Shown: positions 53,373 to 60,487 of the stretch, piece by piece
How positions within the stretch are numbered: position 1 is the first letter of the stretch
Layout: every line of letters begins with the position of its first letter
Assembly (NCBI GenBank): GCA_017516315.1
Contig: JAFXDE010000028.1
Location: 1-60,493, forward strand
DNA: 60,493 nucleotides
Reading direction: 5' to 3'
DNA from: Clostridia bacterium
Lineage (GTDB): Bacteria > Bacillota > Clostridia > Oscillospirales > Acutalibacteraceae
Translations under genes and position numbers: made by a program
Notes under the pieces: generated by a model
What the model saw: only the letters and a program-made list of their open reading frames with translations
What the model was told of the DNA's origin: nothing
Database searches by the model: none

Positions 53373-53427
53373 GTGGAAGACTTCAGAAGAATGAAGCTAC
53401 AGTCCGCCGAATAAACAGAATATAACA

Positions 53428-53461
53428 AATCCCACAGAGACGGTTTAAGCTCTGTGGGATT
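53428..53461. terminator. bidirectional terminator between convergent genes
   Basis: A perfect 12-bp stem AATCCCACAGAG/CTCTGTGGGATT (53428-53439 with 53450-53461) has a 10-base loop and AT-rich flanks. It lies between the M23 gene and the minus-strand gene ending at 53466. Confidence 0.88.
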
Positions 53462-53465
53462 AATT

Positions 53466-53960
53466 TTAATAGCAGATACTGCAAGGCTTTCTTCCGAAGC
53501 TTTCCGCGGTCTCTGTATCTGTTTCGAAGGCCGTTCTTCCAGCACAGTAAATATCGCTGTGATACTTTTTGCCCGAAGGAGTGGCATATACTATTTCGCT
53601 TATTTCTTTTTGAGGCTTTTCCATCTGATAAAGAAGCTCACCGTCACTGTTGATAACGAAAGCTTCTGAGCCTGTTTCGGAAAGGTTTATTTTTTTGCCG
53701 TTAGATACGAAAAAAAGATCATCCTTGTAATGAAGCTCGGCATCTCCAACCTTATATGTTTTTTCTTCAAAATTCACTTCCGTTACAGTAATATCCTCTG
53801 CTGTTTCGCAGTATACCACTATGTTATGGTCGCCGAATTCAAATCGTATGACAGACGGAATCGGTCTGAGGTTTTCATAAAGATAATAAGACAGAAGTAA
53901 ATTGCAGACAACTGACAGAACAAAAAAAAGTCTAAAAAACACTTTCATTGCTTTTTTCAT
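53466..53960 (-). CDS. small anchored protein with C-terminal Cys/His motif
   Basis: 164 residues, unrecognised. An N-terminal membrane helix (KVFFRLFFVLSVVCNLLLSYYLY) is followed by a beta-rich region (residues 40-120) and a short C-terminal motif: SGKKYHSDIYCAG, a 13-residue spacer with TAESFG, then KPCSICY. The His-x4-Cys ... Cys-x2-Cys spacing suggests a small zinc-binding knuckle. Similar motifs end many uncharacterised Firmicutes membrane proteins and resemble the Ada-type metal site. The ATG at 53960 is chosen because GGTGGAGGA lies 8 bases upstream. Directly before that ribosome site are a terminator hairpin and a structured RNA (53983-54146), so expression may depend on readthrough. 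Confidence 0.75.
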   Translation of the reverse strand: MKKAMKVFFRLFFVLSVVCNLLLSYYLYENLRPIPSVIRFEFGDHNIVVYCETAEDITVTEVNFEEKTYKVGDAELHYKDDLFFVSNGKKINLSETGSEAFVINSDGELLYQMEKPQKEISEIVYATPSGKKYHSDIYCAGRTAFETDTETAESFGRKPCSICY

Positions 53961-53982
53961 ACTATACTTCCTCCACCTTGGT

Positions 53983-54146
53983 AAAAATAAAAAGTGCGCC
54001 ATTAAGACGCACCGAAAAATGCATCTCATTTGTTGTCACACAAATCCTACTAATCCAACAAAGAATAGCAAAGCAAGAGATACACTTTTACCAAAGTGTT
54101 TCTCTTTGTTGGATCAAATATTCAGATTTGTGTGACGAGAATAATT
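53983..54146 (-). ncRNA. candidate structured leader or small RNA with terminator
   Basis: On the minus strand a promoter-like TATAAT (54158-54153) would start a transcript near 54146. The RNA first folds into three nested stems: 12 bp perfect (54125-54136 with 54035-54046), 11 bp perfect (54104-54114 with 54053-54063) and 7 bp (54093-54099 with 54082-54088). It then meets an intrinsic terminator, GTGCG (53994-53998 as paired with 54008-54012) followed on the minus strand by TTTTTATTTTT. The ribosome site and ATG of the small anchored protein come about 20 bases later. This is the order expected of a riboswitch or attenuator, or of an independent sRNA. No known class was recognised. Confidence 0.6.
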
Positions 54147-54152
54147 TACCAC

Positions 54153-54158
54153 ATTATA
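54153..54158 (-). promoter_or_regulatory. -10 box of the structured RNA
   Basis: A perfect TATAAT on the minus strand, 7 bases before the predicted transcript start. The -35 position (54176-54181) reads TATTCA, a weak match to TTGACA, so the promoter may need an activator or be of moderate strength. Confidence 0.5.
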
Positions 54159-54211
54159 CAGAAAAAATCAATATTTGAATAAAATAAAATATCTGTATCT
54201 TCTAAGAAACA

Positions 54212-54247
54212 AAAGGACACGGCAAAAAATGAAAAGCCGTGTCCTTT
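54212..54247 (-). terminator. terminator of the antiporter gene
   Basis: A perfect 12-bp stem AAAGGACACGGC/GCCGTGTCCTTT (54212-54223 with 54236-54247) with a 12-base loop. TTTTGTTTCTT follows on the minus strand. Lying between the antiporter and the structured RNA, it makes these separate transcripts. Confidence 0.88.
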
Positions 54248-54454
54248 GTATTTGTTTTTGTATTTGTATTTTATTTTTTTATTTTGATTTTAATTTAAAG
54301 TTATCCTTTTACTTTTTACCTTCATTATCCTTTTATTTGTTACAAAACGATGCAAAAGGATGCAATTGCATAAAAACAACAGACCGTCGAGAACACCCTC
54401 CCCTGAAAGCGGAAGGTATACGAAAGGATAAAGAAAGGTGTATTCTGCATTTAT

Positions 54455-55735
54455 TTACTCTCCGCGGCCCTTTTCAGCTGCAATCTTCACCTTTTCTTCC
54501 TTAGGCTTAATATCGCCTGCCTTGGTAAGTGCTATCTTGGTCATAAGAGGACCGAAGAGCTCATAAATAAGCACACCGAAGAGAACGATGTTTCTTATTA
54601 CCACACCTACTTCACCGAGCTCCAGAGCGCTTACGGACATGCCGAGAGCTACGCCTGCCTGAGGAAGAAGAGTAATTCCCAAATACTTTTTGATATTCGG
54701 CTCACATCCGGCGATGTTTGCACCGATTCTTGCACCGAACCATTTACCGAAGGAGCGTGTAATAATATAAACTATACCGATACCTACTACGGAAAGCTCA
54801 GAGAACACAGAGAACTCAAGCTCCGCACCGCTTAAAACGAAAAAGAGAATAAAGAGAGGAGCTGTCCAGCGGTCTGTCTTTTCCATAAGGTTAGCAGAGA
54901 AATCGCAGACATTACAGAAAACTGTACCGAGCATCATACATACGAGAAGAGGACTGAAGCCGAGCTCCACAGGTCCGAGATGGAACTTAAGCTTTGACAG
55001 AGCTACGGCAAGGAAGATAGCAGTTACTACTATTGCCTGCCTCTTTGAACGGGAGAAGAAATACTTCTCTGCCCAGGCGAGAAGATAGCCTAAAATCGCA
55101 CCTAAAATGAGTGAGCCTATAATCTCGACGATAGGGTCAACAAGCACGGAATATATGTTTGACTCTCCGCTGACGAGTGTTTTGGCATAGCCGAAGGATA
55201 CGGCGAAAATTATCAGACCTACCGCATCATCGAGAGCAACGATAGGAAGAAGAAGATTAGTCAGCTTACCCTTTGCCTTGTACTGACGGACAACCATAAG
55301 CGTAGCTGCAGGAGCTGTAGCAGAGGCAATAGCACCGAGAATGATAGCCGTGGGAAGAGGGAACTTTTCTTCTCCTAAAATGAAGTGAAGACCGATAAGG
55401 GCCGCATCTACGACTACCGTAGTAAGCACTGCCTGTAAAATACCTATAATGGTAGCAGCCTTACCTGTCTTTTTCAGCTGCTCGAGACGGAATTCGTCAC
55501 CGATTGCGAAGGCGATAAAGCCCAGAGCCACATCGTTGATTATGCTCATAGCACCTACCTGTTCGGTAGATACGAAGCCGAAGCCGTCGATACCGAGTCT
55601 GCCGAGGCAGTAGGGACCGATAAGTATACCTGCTATAAGATATCCCGTAACTGCGGGAAGCTTAAGAGGCTTTACCACTCTCGACATAAAAAGTCCTGCA
55701 CTGAGAGCTATTGAAATCGATAAAAGAGTTTCCAT
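54455..55735 (-). CDS. CPA2-type cation/proton antiporter
   Basis: A 426-residue membrane protein with about 12 helices, of the monovalent cation:proton antiporter-2 (KefB/NapA-like) family. Landmarks are GYLIAGILIGPYCLGR near the N-terminus, ATAPAATLMVVRQ, the transport-site region LPIVALDDAVGLIIFAV (paired Asp residues typical of electrogenic Na+/H+ exchange) and the later LLPQAGVALGMS. There is no TrkA-N cytoplasmic domain, and the C-terminus is a short charged tail. It would maintain cytoplasmic pH or Na+/K+ balance. Monocistronic: strong promoter 55771-55799, terminator 54212-54247. Confidence 0.93.
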   Translation of the reverse strand: METLLSISIALSAGLFMSRVVKPLKLPAVTGYLIAGILIGPYCLGRLGIDGFGFVSTEQVGAMSIINDVALGFIAFAIGDEFRLEQLKKTGKAATIIGILQAVLTTVVVDAALIGLHFILGEEKFPLPTAIILGAIASATAPAATLMVVRQYKAKGKLTNLLLPIVALDDAVGLIIFAVSFGYAKTLVSGESNIYSVLVDPIVEIIGSLILGAILGYLLAWAEKYFFSRSKRQAIVVTAIFLAVALSKLKFHLGPVELGFSPLLVCMMLGTVFCNVCDFSANLMEKTDRWTAPLFILFFVLSGAELEFSVFSELSVVGIGIVYIITRSFGKWFGARIGANIAGCEPNIKKYLGITLLPQAGVALGMSVSALELGEVGVVIRNIVLFGVLIYELFGPLMTKIALTKAGDIKPKEEKVKIAAEKGRGE

Positions 55736-55770
55736 TTTTAATTCCTTCTTTTTTTAAAATCCAAGAATTT

Positions 55771-55799
55771 ATTATAGTTTTGCATAAAGACAAAGTCAA
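55771..55799 (-). promoter_or_regulatory. sigma-A promoter of the antiporter gene
   Basis: On the minus strand TTGACT (55799-55794), a 17-base spacer and a perfect TATAAT (55776-55771). Leader about 29 nt. Confidence 0.85.
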
Positions 55800-55879
55800 T
55801 GATTATATTGACGAAAATAATAATCTTTTTTCTATCTAATTTATGTATTATTTTATTAAATAAAGGAAGAAAGAGGGTG

Positions 55880-55908
55880 TTGATTTTCTATGGGATTTAT
55901 AGTATAAT
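55880..55908 (+). promoter_or_regulatory. sigma-A promoter of the hydrogenase maturation operon
   Basis: TTGATT (55880-55885), a 17-base spacer and a perfect TATAAT (55903-55908). The leader to the first ATG at 56186 is about 270 nt and contains the inverted repeat element at 55963-56125. Confidence 0.8.
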
Positions 55909-55962
55909 AAGTATAACCTGACATAAAGACGGTTTTTACCCTCTGAGGATAAGGCAACAGGA

Positions 55963-56125
55963 AAATGCAGAATGCAGAATGCAAAATGCAAAATAAGAGG
56001 TTTTCCGATTATATGCATATCGCATTCCGAAAAAAAGAAAGTAATAATCTTTTCTGACAGAGCTATACACCGATGCGGTAAATTTTTGACCGCAATTCTG
56101 CATTTTGAATTTTGCATTTTGCATT
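55963..56125. repeat. ATGCAAA-type inverted repeat element (copy 2)
   Basis: Left arm 55963-55994 (ATGCAGA and ATGCAAA units) and right arm about 56095-56125 (TTCTGCAT, TTTTGAAT, TTTTGCAT units) are near-perfect inverses around a centre of about 100 bases. The centre has short stretches in common with copy 1 (TCCGATTATA versus TCCGGATTATA, and a GCGGTAAA/GACCG-like block before the right arm). That suggests two diverged copies of one miniature element. It sits in the untranslated leader of the hyd operon. Confidence 0.7.
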
Positions 56126-56185
56126 ATATACAGTTGCCATACTCTTTAAAAGGGTGTGGCATTTTCATTTGTTAAGGAGGCATTT

Positions 56186-56443
56186 ATGGAAACAAGAGTA
56201 GCGGTAATGAGTATTATCGTAGAAAAAAGCGAGACAGTCGAAAAGCTCAATTCACTTCTGCACCGTTACGGTGAATACATCATCGGCAGAATGGGTATTC
56301 CCTACAGACAAAAAAATATTAATATTATAAGCATTGCCATCGACGCGCCGCAGAACACTATTTCATCCCTTTCGGGACAGATAGGAAGACTGGACGGCAT
56401 CAGCGTCAAAACAGCTTATTCGGGCGTGATTTCAGATGAATAA
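56186..56443 (+). CDS. TM1266-family putative iron-only hydrogenase system regulator
   Basis: An 85-residue protein of the TM1266/TIGR03959 family, a small ferredoxin-like, ACT/NikR-type ligand-binding fold without a DNA-binding domain. Visible blocks are RVAVMSIIVEK, YGEYIIGRMGIPY, INIISIAIDAP and ISSLSGQIGRLDGISVK. It is repeatedly found beside [FeFe]-hydrogenase maturases, and its biochemical role is unknown. The ATG at 56186 follows AAGGAGG. It overlaps hydE by 8 bases, so the two are translationally linked. Confidence 0.9.
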   Translation: METRVAVMSIIVEKSETVEKLNSLLHRYGEYIIGRMGIPYRQKNINIISIAIDAPQNTISSLSGQIGRLDGISVKTAYSGVISDE

Positions 56444-57494
56444 GAGAAGAGATTATCTTATCGGAAAGCTCATCGCAAGCCACTCTCTCGGAGAAGGCGA
56501 ATACAAAGAGCTGATAGAACTCCGTGACGACGAAGCCGCCCTCATCCTTCAAAAGGAGGCGGTCAGACTGCGTAAAGAAATTTACGGTGACAAGGTCTTT
56601 ATCAGAGGTCTCATCGAAATCAGCAATATCTGTAAAAACGACTGTCTTTACTGCGGTATACGGAAAAGCAATAAAAGCTGTGACCGATACCGCCTTACGA
56701 AGGAGGAAATTCTCTCCTGCTGTAAGGACGGATATGCCCTGGGCTTTCGCACCTTCGTTATGCAGGGCGGTGAAGACGGTGCCTTTACCGATGATTTTCT
56801 GTGCGAAACGGTAAGTGAAATAAAAAGCCTTTATCCCGACTGTGCAGTTACTCTCTCGTTAGGAGAAAGAAGCCGTGAGTCATATAAAAGGCTTTATGAG
56901 GCAGGTGCCGACCGCTACCTTCTCCGTCACGAAACGGCAGATGAGGAGCATTACTCCCGTCTTCACCCGAAAAATCTTACTCTTAAAAGCCGTATGGAAT
57001 GTCTTCACACTCTTAAAGAAATCGGCTTTCAGACAGGCTGCGGCTTTATGGTAGGCTCTCCGTATCAGACTGCGGAATGTCTGGCAAAGGATCTGAAATT
57101 CATCGAAGAATTCAGACCCGATATGGTGGGAATAGGACCCTTTATCCCTCATAAGGACACCCCCTTCAGGGATTATCCGCCCGGAAGTGCAAAGCTAACC
57201 TGCTATCTTCTCTCAATAATAAGAATCATACATCCGTCTGTACTTCTCCCCTCAACCACAGCCCTCGGCACACTTGAGGAGGGAGGAAGAGAAAAAGGTA
57301 TTCTTCACGGTGCCAATGTCATTATGCCAAATCTCTCCCCTACTGCCGTGAGAAATAAATATATGCTTTATAACAACAAGCTTTCCACAGGCGCCGAATC
57401 GGCACAGAAGCTCGATGAATTAAAAAAGAAAATCAGCGGCATCTGCTACAGAATAACCTGTGAGCGCGGCGATGCGGCAAAAAATATCACATAA
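56436..57494 (+). CDS. hydE: [FeFe]-hydrogenase maturase HydE (radical SAM)
   Basis: A 352-residue radical SAM enzyme needed to build the H-cluster of [FeFe] hydrogenase, probably supplying a processed iron-sulphur/dithiolate precursor. The radical SAM cysteines are in ISNICKNDCLYCGIR (CX3CX2C). Other family blocks are FVMQGGEDGAF, SLGERSRESYKRLYEAGADRYLLRHE and GFMVGSPYQTAEC, then GIGPFIPHKDTPFRD. The fold is a full TIM barrel related to biotin synthase. It precedes hydG by 29 bases. Confidence 0.96.
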   Translation: MNKRRDYLIGKLIASHSLGEGEYKELIELRDDEAALILQKEAVRLRKEIYGDKVFIRGLIEISNICKNDCLYCGIRKSNKSCDRYRLTKEEILSCCKDGYALGFRTFVMQGGEDGAFTDDFLCETVSEIKSLYPDCAVTLSLGERSRESYKRLYEAGADRYLLRHETADEEHYSRLHPKNLTLKSRMECLHTLKEIGFQTGCGFMVGSPYQTAECLAKDLKFIEEFRPDMVGIGPFIPHKDTPFRDYPPGSAKLTCYLLSIIRIIHPSVLLPSTTALGTLEEGGREKGILHGANVIMPNLSPTAVRNKYMLYNNKLSTGAESAQKLDELKKKISGICYRITCERGDAAKNIT

Positions 57495-57523
57495 TCAGAA
57501 GCGAAACGAAAGGATGAAATAAT

Positions 57524-58972
57524 ATGGCAAACTACAACCCTAAATCACTCAAAGCAGAAGAATTCATCAATGACGGAGAAATCCGTGCCACTCTCGAATA
57601 TGCAGAGGCAAATAAAAACAACCGTGAGCTTATTCTCAGCATCATCGAAAAAGCTCGTCCCCGTAAGACAGAGACAGGTACCGTCTGCTCAGGACTTTCT
57701 CACCGTGAGGCAAGCGTGCTTTTAGCCTGCGAGGACGAGGAGCTTATAGAAAAAATCTACGAGGTAGCTGAGGAAATCAAGCTCGCCTTTTACGGAAACA
57801 GAATCGTTATTTTCGCTCCTCTCTATCTCTCCAACTACTGCGTAAACGGCTGTGTTTACTGCCCCTATCACATCAAAAACAAAAACATAGCCCGTAAAAA
57901 GCTCACTCAGGAGGAGGTTAAAGCTGAGGTTATCGCTCTTCAGGATATGGGTCATAAGCGTCTTGCCATCGAAGCAGGTGAGGACCCCGTAAATAACCCC
58001 ATCGAATACATTCTCGAATGTATCAAAACTATCTACAGCGTTCACCATAAAAACGGTGACATCCGCCGTGTAAACGTAAATATCGCTGCCACCACCGTAG
58101 AAAACTACCGCAAGCTGAAGGAAGCAGGCATCGGCACCTATATTCTCTTCCAGGAAACTTACCATAAGGAAAGCTACGAAAAGCTTCATCCCACAGGACC
58201 CAAGCATAATTATGACTATCACACAGAAGCTATGGACAGAGCTATGGAGGGCGGCATCGACGATGTAGGTCTCGGTGTTCTCTTCGGTCTTGAAATGTAT
58301 AAATACGAATTTGCAGGTCTCATTATGCACGCTGAGCATCTCGAGGCTGTACACGGCGTAGGCCCTCATACCATCAGCGTTCCCCGTATCAAAAAGGCTG
58401 ACGACATCGACCCCTCAGCCTTCGATAACTCTATTTCCGACGAAATCTTCGCTAAAATTACTGCCTGCATCCGTCTCGCAGTTCCCTATACAGGTATGAT
58501 TATCTCTACGAGAGAAACTGAGGAAACAAGAACAAAGCTTCTCCGCCTGGGCATTTCTCAGGTAAGCGGCGGCTCGAGGACCTCTGTCGGCGGCTACACT
58601 CAGCAGGAAAGACCTCACGATACAGAGCAGTTTGATGTTTCTGACCAAAGAACGCTCGACGAGGCAGTTGCCTGGCTTATGGAAAACGGCCACATCCCCT
58701 CCTTCTGTACAGCCTGCTACCGTGAAGGCAGAACCGGAGACCGCTTTATGTCTCTTTGCAAAAACGGTCAGATTATCAACTGCTGCCATCCCAATGCACT
58801 TATGACTCTTACGGAATATCTTGTGGACTACGCAAGTGACAGAACAAAGGAAATCGGCTTTAAAATGATTGACGAGGAAATCGAAAGAGTCACCAAGGAT
58901 AAGGTTAAATCTATCGCAAAGCAGAACATCGAGGACATCAAAAATTCAAACAGAAGAGATTTCAGATTTTAA
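57524..58972 (+). CDS. hydG: [FeFe]-hydrogenase maturase HydG (tyrosine lyase)
   Basis: A 482-residue radical SAM enzyme that cleaves tyrosine to p-cresol and dehydroglycine, giving the CO and CN ligands of the H-cluster. The radical SAM cluster motif is LSNYCVNGCVYCPYH. The C-terminal auxiliary cluster site is CTACYREG with the later Cys of GQIINCCHPNAL. Further blocks are HKRLAIEAGEDP, YKHE-type FQETYHKESYEKLHPTGPK and GVGPHTISVPR. A tandem 43-bp repeat array begins at the last base of the stop codon and separates it from hydF. Confidence 0.97.
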   Translation: MANYNPKSLKAEEFINDGEIRATLEYAEANKNNRELILSIIEKARPRKTETGTVCSGLSHREASVLLACEDEELIEKIYEVAEEIKLAFYGNRIVIFAPLYLSNYCVNGCVYCPYHIKNKNIARKKLTQEEVKAEVIALQDMGHKRLAIEAGEDPVNNPIEYILECIKTIYSVHHKNGDIRRVNVNIAATTVENYRKLKEAGIGTYILFQETYHKESYEKLHPTGPKHNYDYHTEAMDRAMEGGIDDVGLGVLFGLEMYKYEFAGLIMHAEHLEAVHGVGPHTISVPRIKKADDIDPSAFDNSISDEIFAKITACIRLAVPYTGMIISTRETEETRTKLLRLGISQVSGGSRTSVGGYTQQERPHDTEQFDVSDQRTLDEAVAWLMENGHIPSFCTACYREGRTGDRFMSLCKNGQIINCCHPNALMTLTEYLVDYASDRTKEIGFKMIDEEIERVTKDKVKSIAKQNIEDIKNSNRRDFRF

Positions 58973-59101
58973 ACCTCTCCGACTGCTTCGCAGCCACCTC
59001 TCCTTTCAGGAATTAACCTCTCCGTCTGCTTCGCAGCCACCTCTCCTTTCAGGAATTAACCTCTCCGTCTGCTTCGCAGCCACCTCTCCTTTCAGGAGAG
59101 G
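58972..59101 (+). repeat. 43-bp tandem repeat array A (3 copies) ending in a hairpin
   Basis: Units start at 58972, 59015 and 59058 and differ by one substitution (GACTGC versus GTCTGC). Each has a CTGC-ttc-GCAG palindrome and a CCTCTCCTTTCAGGA block. In the last unit this block completes a perfect 8-bp hairpin CCTCTCCT-ttc-AGGAGAGG (59083-59101), followed by CAGTTTTCCACA. In the earlier units the stem is interrupted by AATTAA. The array may weakly terminate or stabilise hydG mRNA. Confidence 0.85.
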
Positions 59102-59139
59102 CAGTTTTCCACACTCAAAAACATAAAAGGAGCATAATT

Positions 59140-60333
59140 ATGAGCCTTAATAATACCCCCTCCTCAGAAAGAGTTCATATCGGATTTTTCGGTCTGAGAA
59201 ATGCAGGTAAATCCAGTCTCGTCAATGCAGTTACGGGGCAGAGCCTCGCCGTGGTTTCCGATGTAAAGGGAACCACCACCGACCCTGTCAGAAAGGCTAT
59301 GGAGCTTTTACCCCTGGGTCCCGTCGTTATCATCGACACACCCGGCATCGACGACGAAGGCACTCTCGGCGAAATGCGTGTACAGAAAGCCAGAGAAAGC
59401 CTTCATAAGACCGATATAGCCGTTCTCGTCCACGATGCGAGAGAAAGCCTCACCGAGGCCGAAAAGGAGCTTACAGAGCTTTTTAAAGAGAAAAAGACAC
59501 CCTTCATCATCGCACACAATAAATGCGATACTTTGGAAAGGGTCCCCGAAAAGAAGGATAATGAAATATATGTCAGCGCCCTCACCGGTGAAGGTGTTTA
59601 TGCTCTTAAGGAGCTTATCGCCGAAAAAGCCAAGGGTGTAAAAACCGAAAGGCTTATCGTCAGCGACCTCATAAGCGAGGGTGACACGGTGCTTCTCGTC
59701 ATCCCCATCGACAAGGCGGCACCCAAGGGAAGACTTATTCTTCCCCAGCAGATGACCCTCAGAGACATCCTCGACAGGGGCGCAATCCCCCTCTGCTGCC
59801 GTGACAGTGAGCTTACCGCCACTCTCGGCAAGCTCAAGGAGCCTCCCGCCCTCGTTATCACCGACTCACAGGTTTTCGGCAAGGTTTCAAAGGCTCTTCC
59901 CGACTCCGTTCCCCTCACCTCCTTTTCTATTCTTATGGCAAGATACAAGGGTGACCTGCCCACTCTCTTAAAGGGGACAGATGCTCTTGCCGGGCTGAAG
60001 GACGGTGACAGAGTGCTTATCAGCGAGGGCTGTACCCATCACAGACAGTGCAACGACATCGGCACGGTGAAAATGCCGAAATGGATAGAGGATTTTTCAG
60101 ATGCCAAGCCCGACTTTTCCTTCACAAGCGGCGGCGAATTTCCCGAGGATTTATCACCCTATAAGCTGGTAGTTCACTGCGGAGGCTGTATGCTCAATGA
60201 AAAGGAGATGCAGTCAAGAATAAAGCGATGCGAAAAACAGAATGTGCCCATCGTTAATTACGGTATGGCGATAGCGAAAATGAACGGTATTCTGGAGAGG
60301 AGTATGAAGCCACTCCGTCAGGCTGACGCTTGA
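59140..60333 (+). CDS. hydF: [FeFe]-hydrogenase maturase HydF (GTPase scaffold)
   Basis: A 397-residue scaffold on which the H-cluster precursor is assembled and passed to the hydrogenase. The N-terminal GTPase domain has IGFFGLRNAGKSSLVNAV (P-loop), TTTDPVRKAME (switch), IIDTPGIDDEG (G3) and AHNKCDTLE (G4). A dimerisation domain follows (about 180-270). The C-terminal cluster domain has the CxH...CxxC ligands EGCTHHRQCNDIG and VHCGGCMLNEKEM. ATG 59140 is preceded by AAAGGAG. It is flanked on both sides by the 43-bp repeat arrays. Confidence 0.97.
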   Translation: MSLNNTPSSERVHIGFFGLRNAGKSSLVNAVTGQSLAVVSDVKGTTTDPVRKAMELLPLGPVVIIDTPGIDDEGTLGEMRVQKARESLHKTDIAVLVHDARESLTEAEKELTELFKEKKTPFIIAHNKCDTLERVPEKKDNEIYVSALTGEGVYALKELIAEKAKGVKTERLIVSDLISEGDTVLLVIPIDKAAPKGRLILPQQMTLRDILDRGAIPLCCRDSELTATLGKLKEPPALVITDSQVFGKVSKALPDSVPLTSFSILMARYKGDLPTLLKGTDALAGLKDGDRVLISEGCTHHRQCNDIGTVKMPKWIEDFSDAKPDFSFTSGGEFPEDLSPYKLVVHCGGCMLNEKEMQSRIKRCEKQNVPIVNYGMAIAKMNGILERSMKPLRQADA

Positions 60334-60360
60334 CAATCTCCTCTTTTTCAAGAGAGAATT

Positions 60361-60447
60361 AACCTCTCCGTCTGCTTCGCAGCCACCTCTCCTTTCAGGA
60401 ATTAACCTCTCCGACTGCTTCGCAGCCACCTCTCCTTTCAGGAGAGG
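60361..60447 (+). repeat. 43-bp tandem repeat array B (2 copies) ending in a hairpin
   Basis: Units start at 60361 and 60404 and match array A almost base for base, including the terminal hairpin (60429-60436 with 60440-60447) and the following CAGTTTTCCACA. It starts 27 bases after the hydF stop codon. Confidence 0.85.
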
Positions 60448-60468
60448 CAGTTTTCCACATTTTAAAAG

Positions 60469-60487
60469 TTTTCCACAGTGTGGAAAA
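60469..60487. repeat. perfect palindrome TTTTCCACA-g-TGTGGAAAA
   Basis: A 19-base palindrome at the window end. Its half sites repeat the TTTTCCACA that follows both 43-bp arrays (59105-59113 and 60451-60459). The half site is one base from a DnaA box (TTATCCACA). It could be a hairpin terminator or part of the repeat family. Confidence 0.55.

Noticed and set aside
57722-58369. 215-codon open frame on the minus strand
   Set aside because: Antisense to hydG, with low-complexity hydrophobic translation typical of shadows.
58972-60447. CRISPR array
   Set aside because: The 43-bp units are directly adjacent with no variable spacers, and no cas genes are present.
60451-60487. replication origin with DnaA boxes
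   Set aside because: The motifs differ from TTATCCACA by one base, are few, and no dnaA, dnaN or AT-rich unwinding region is in view.
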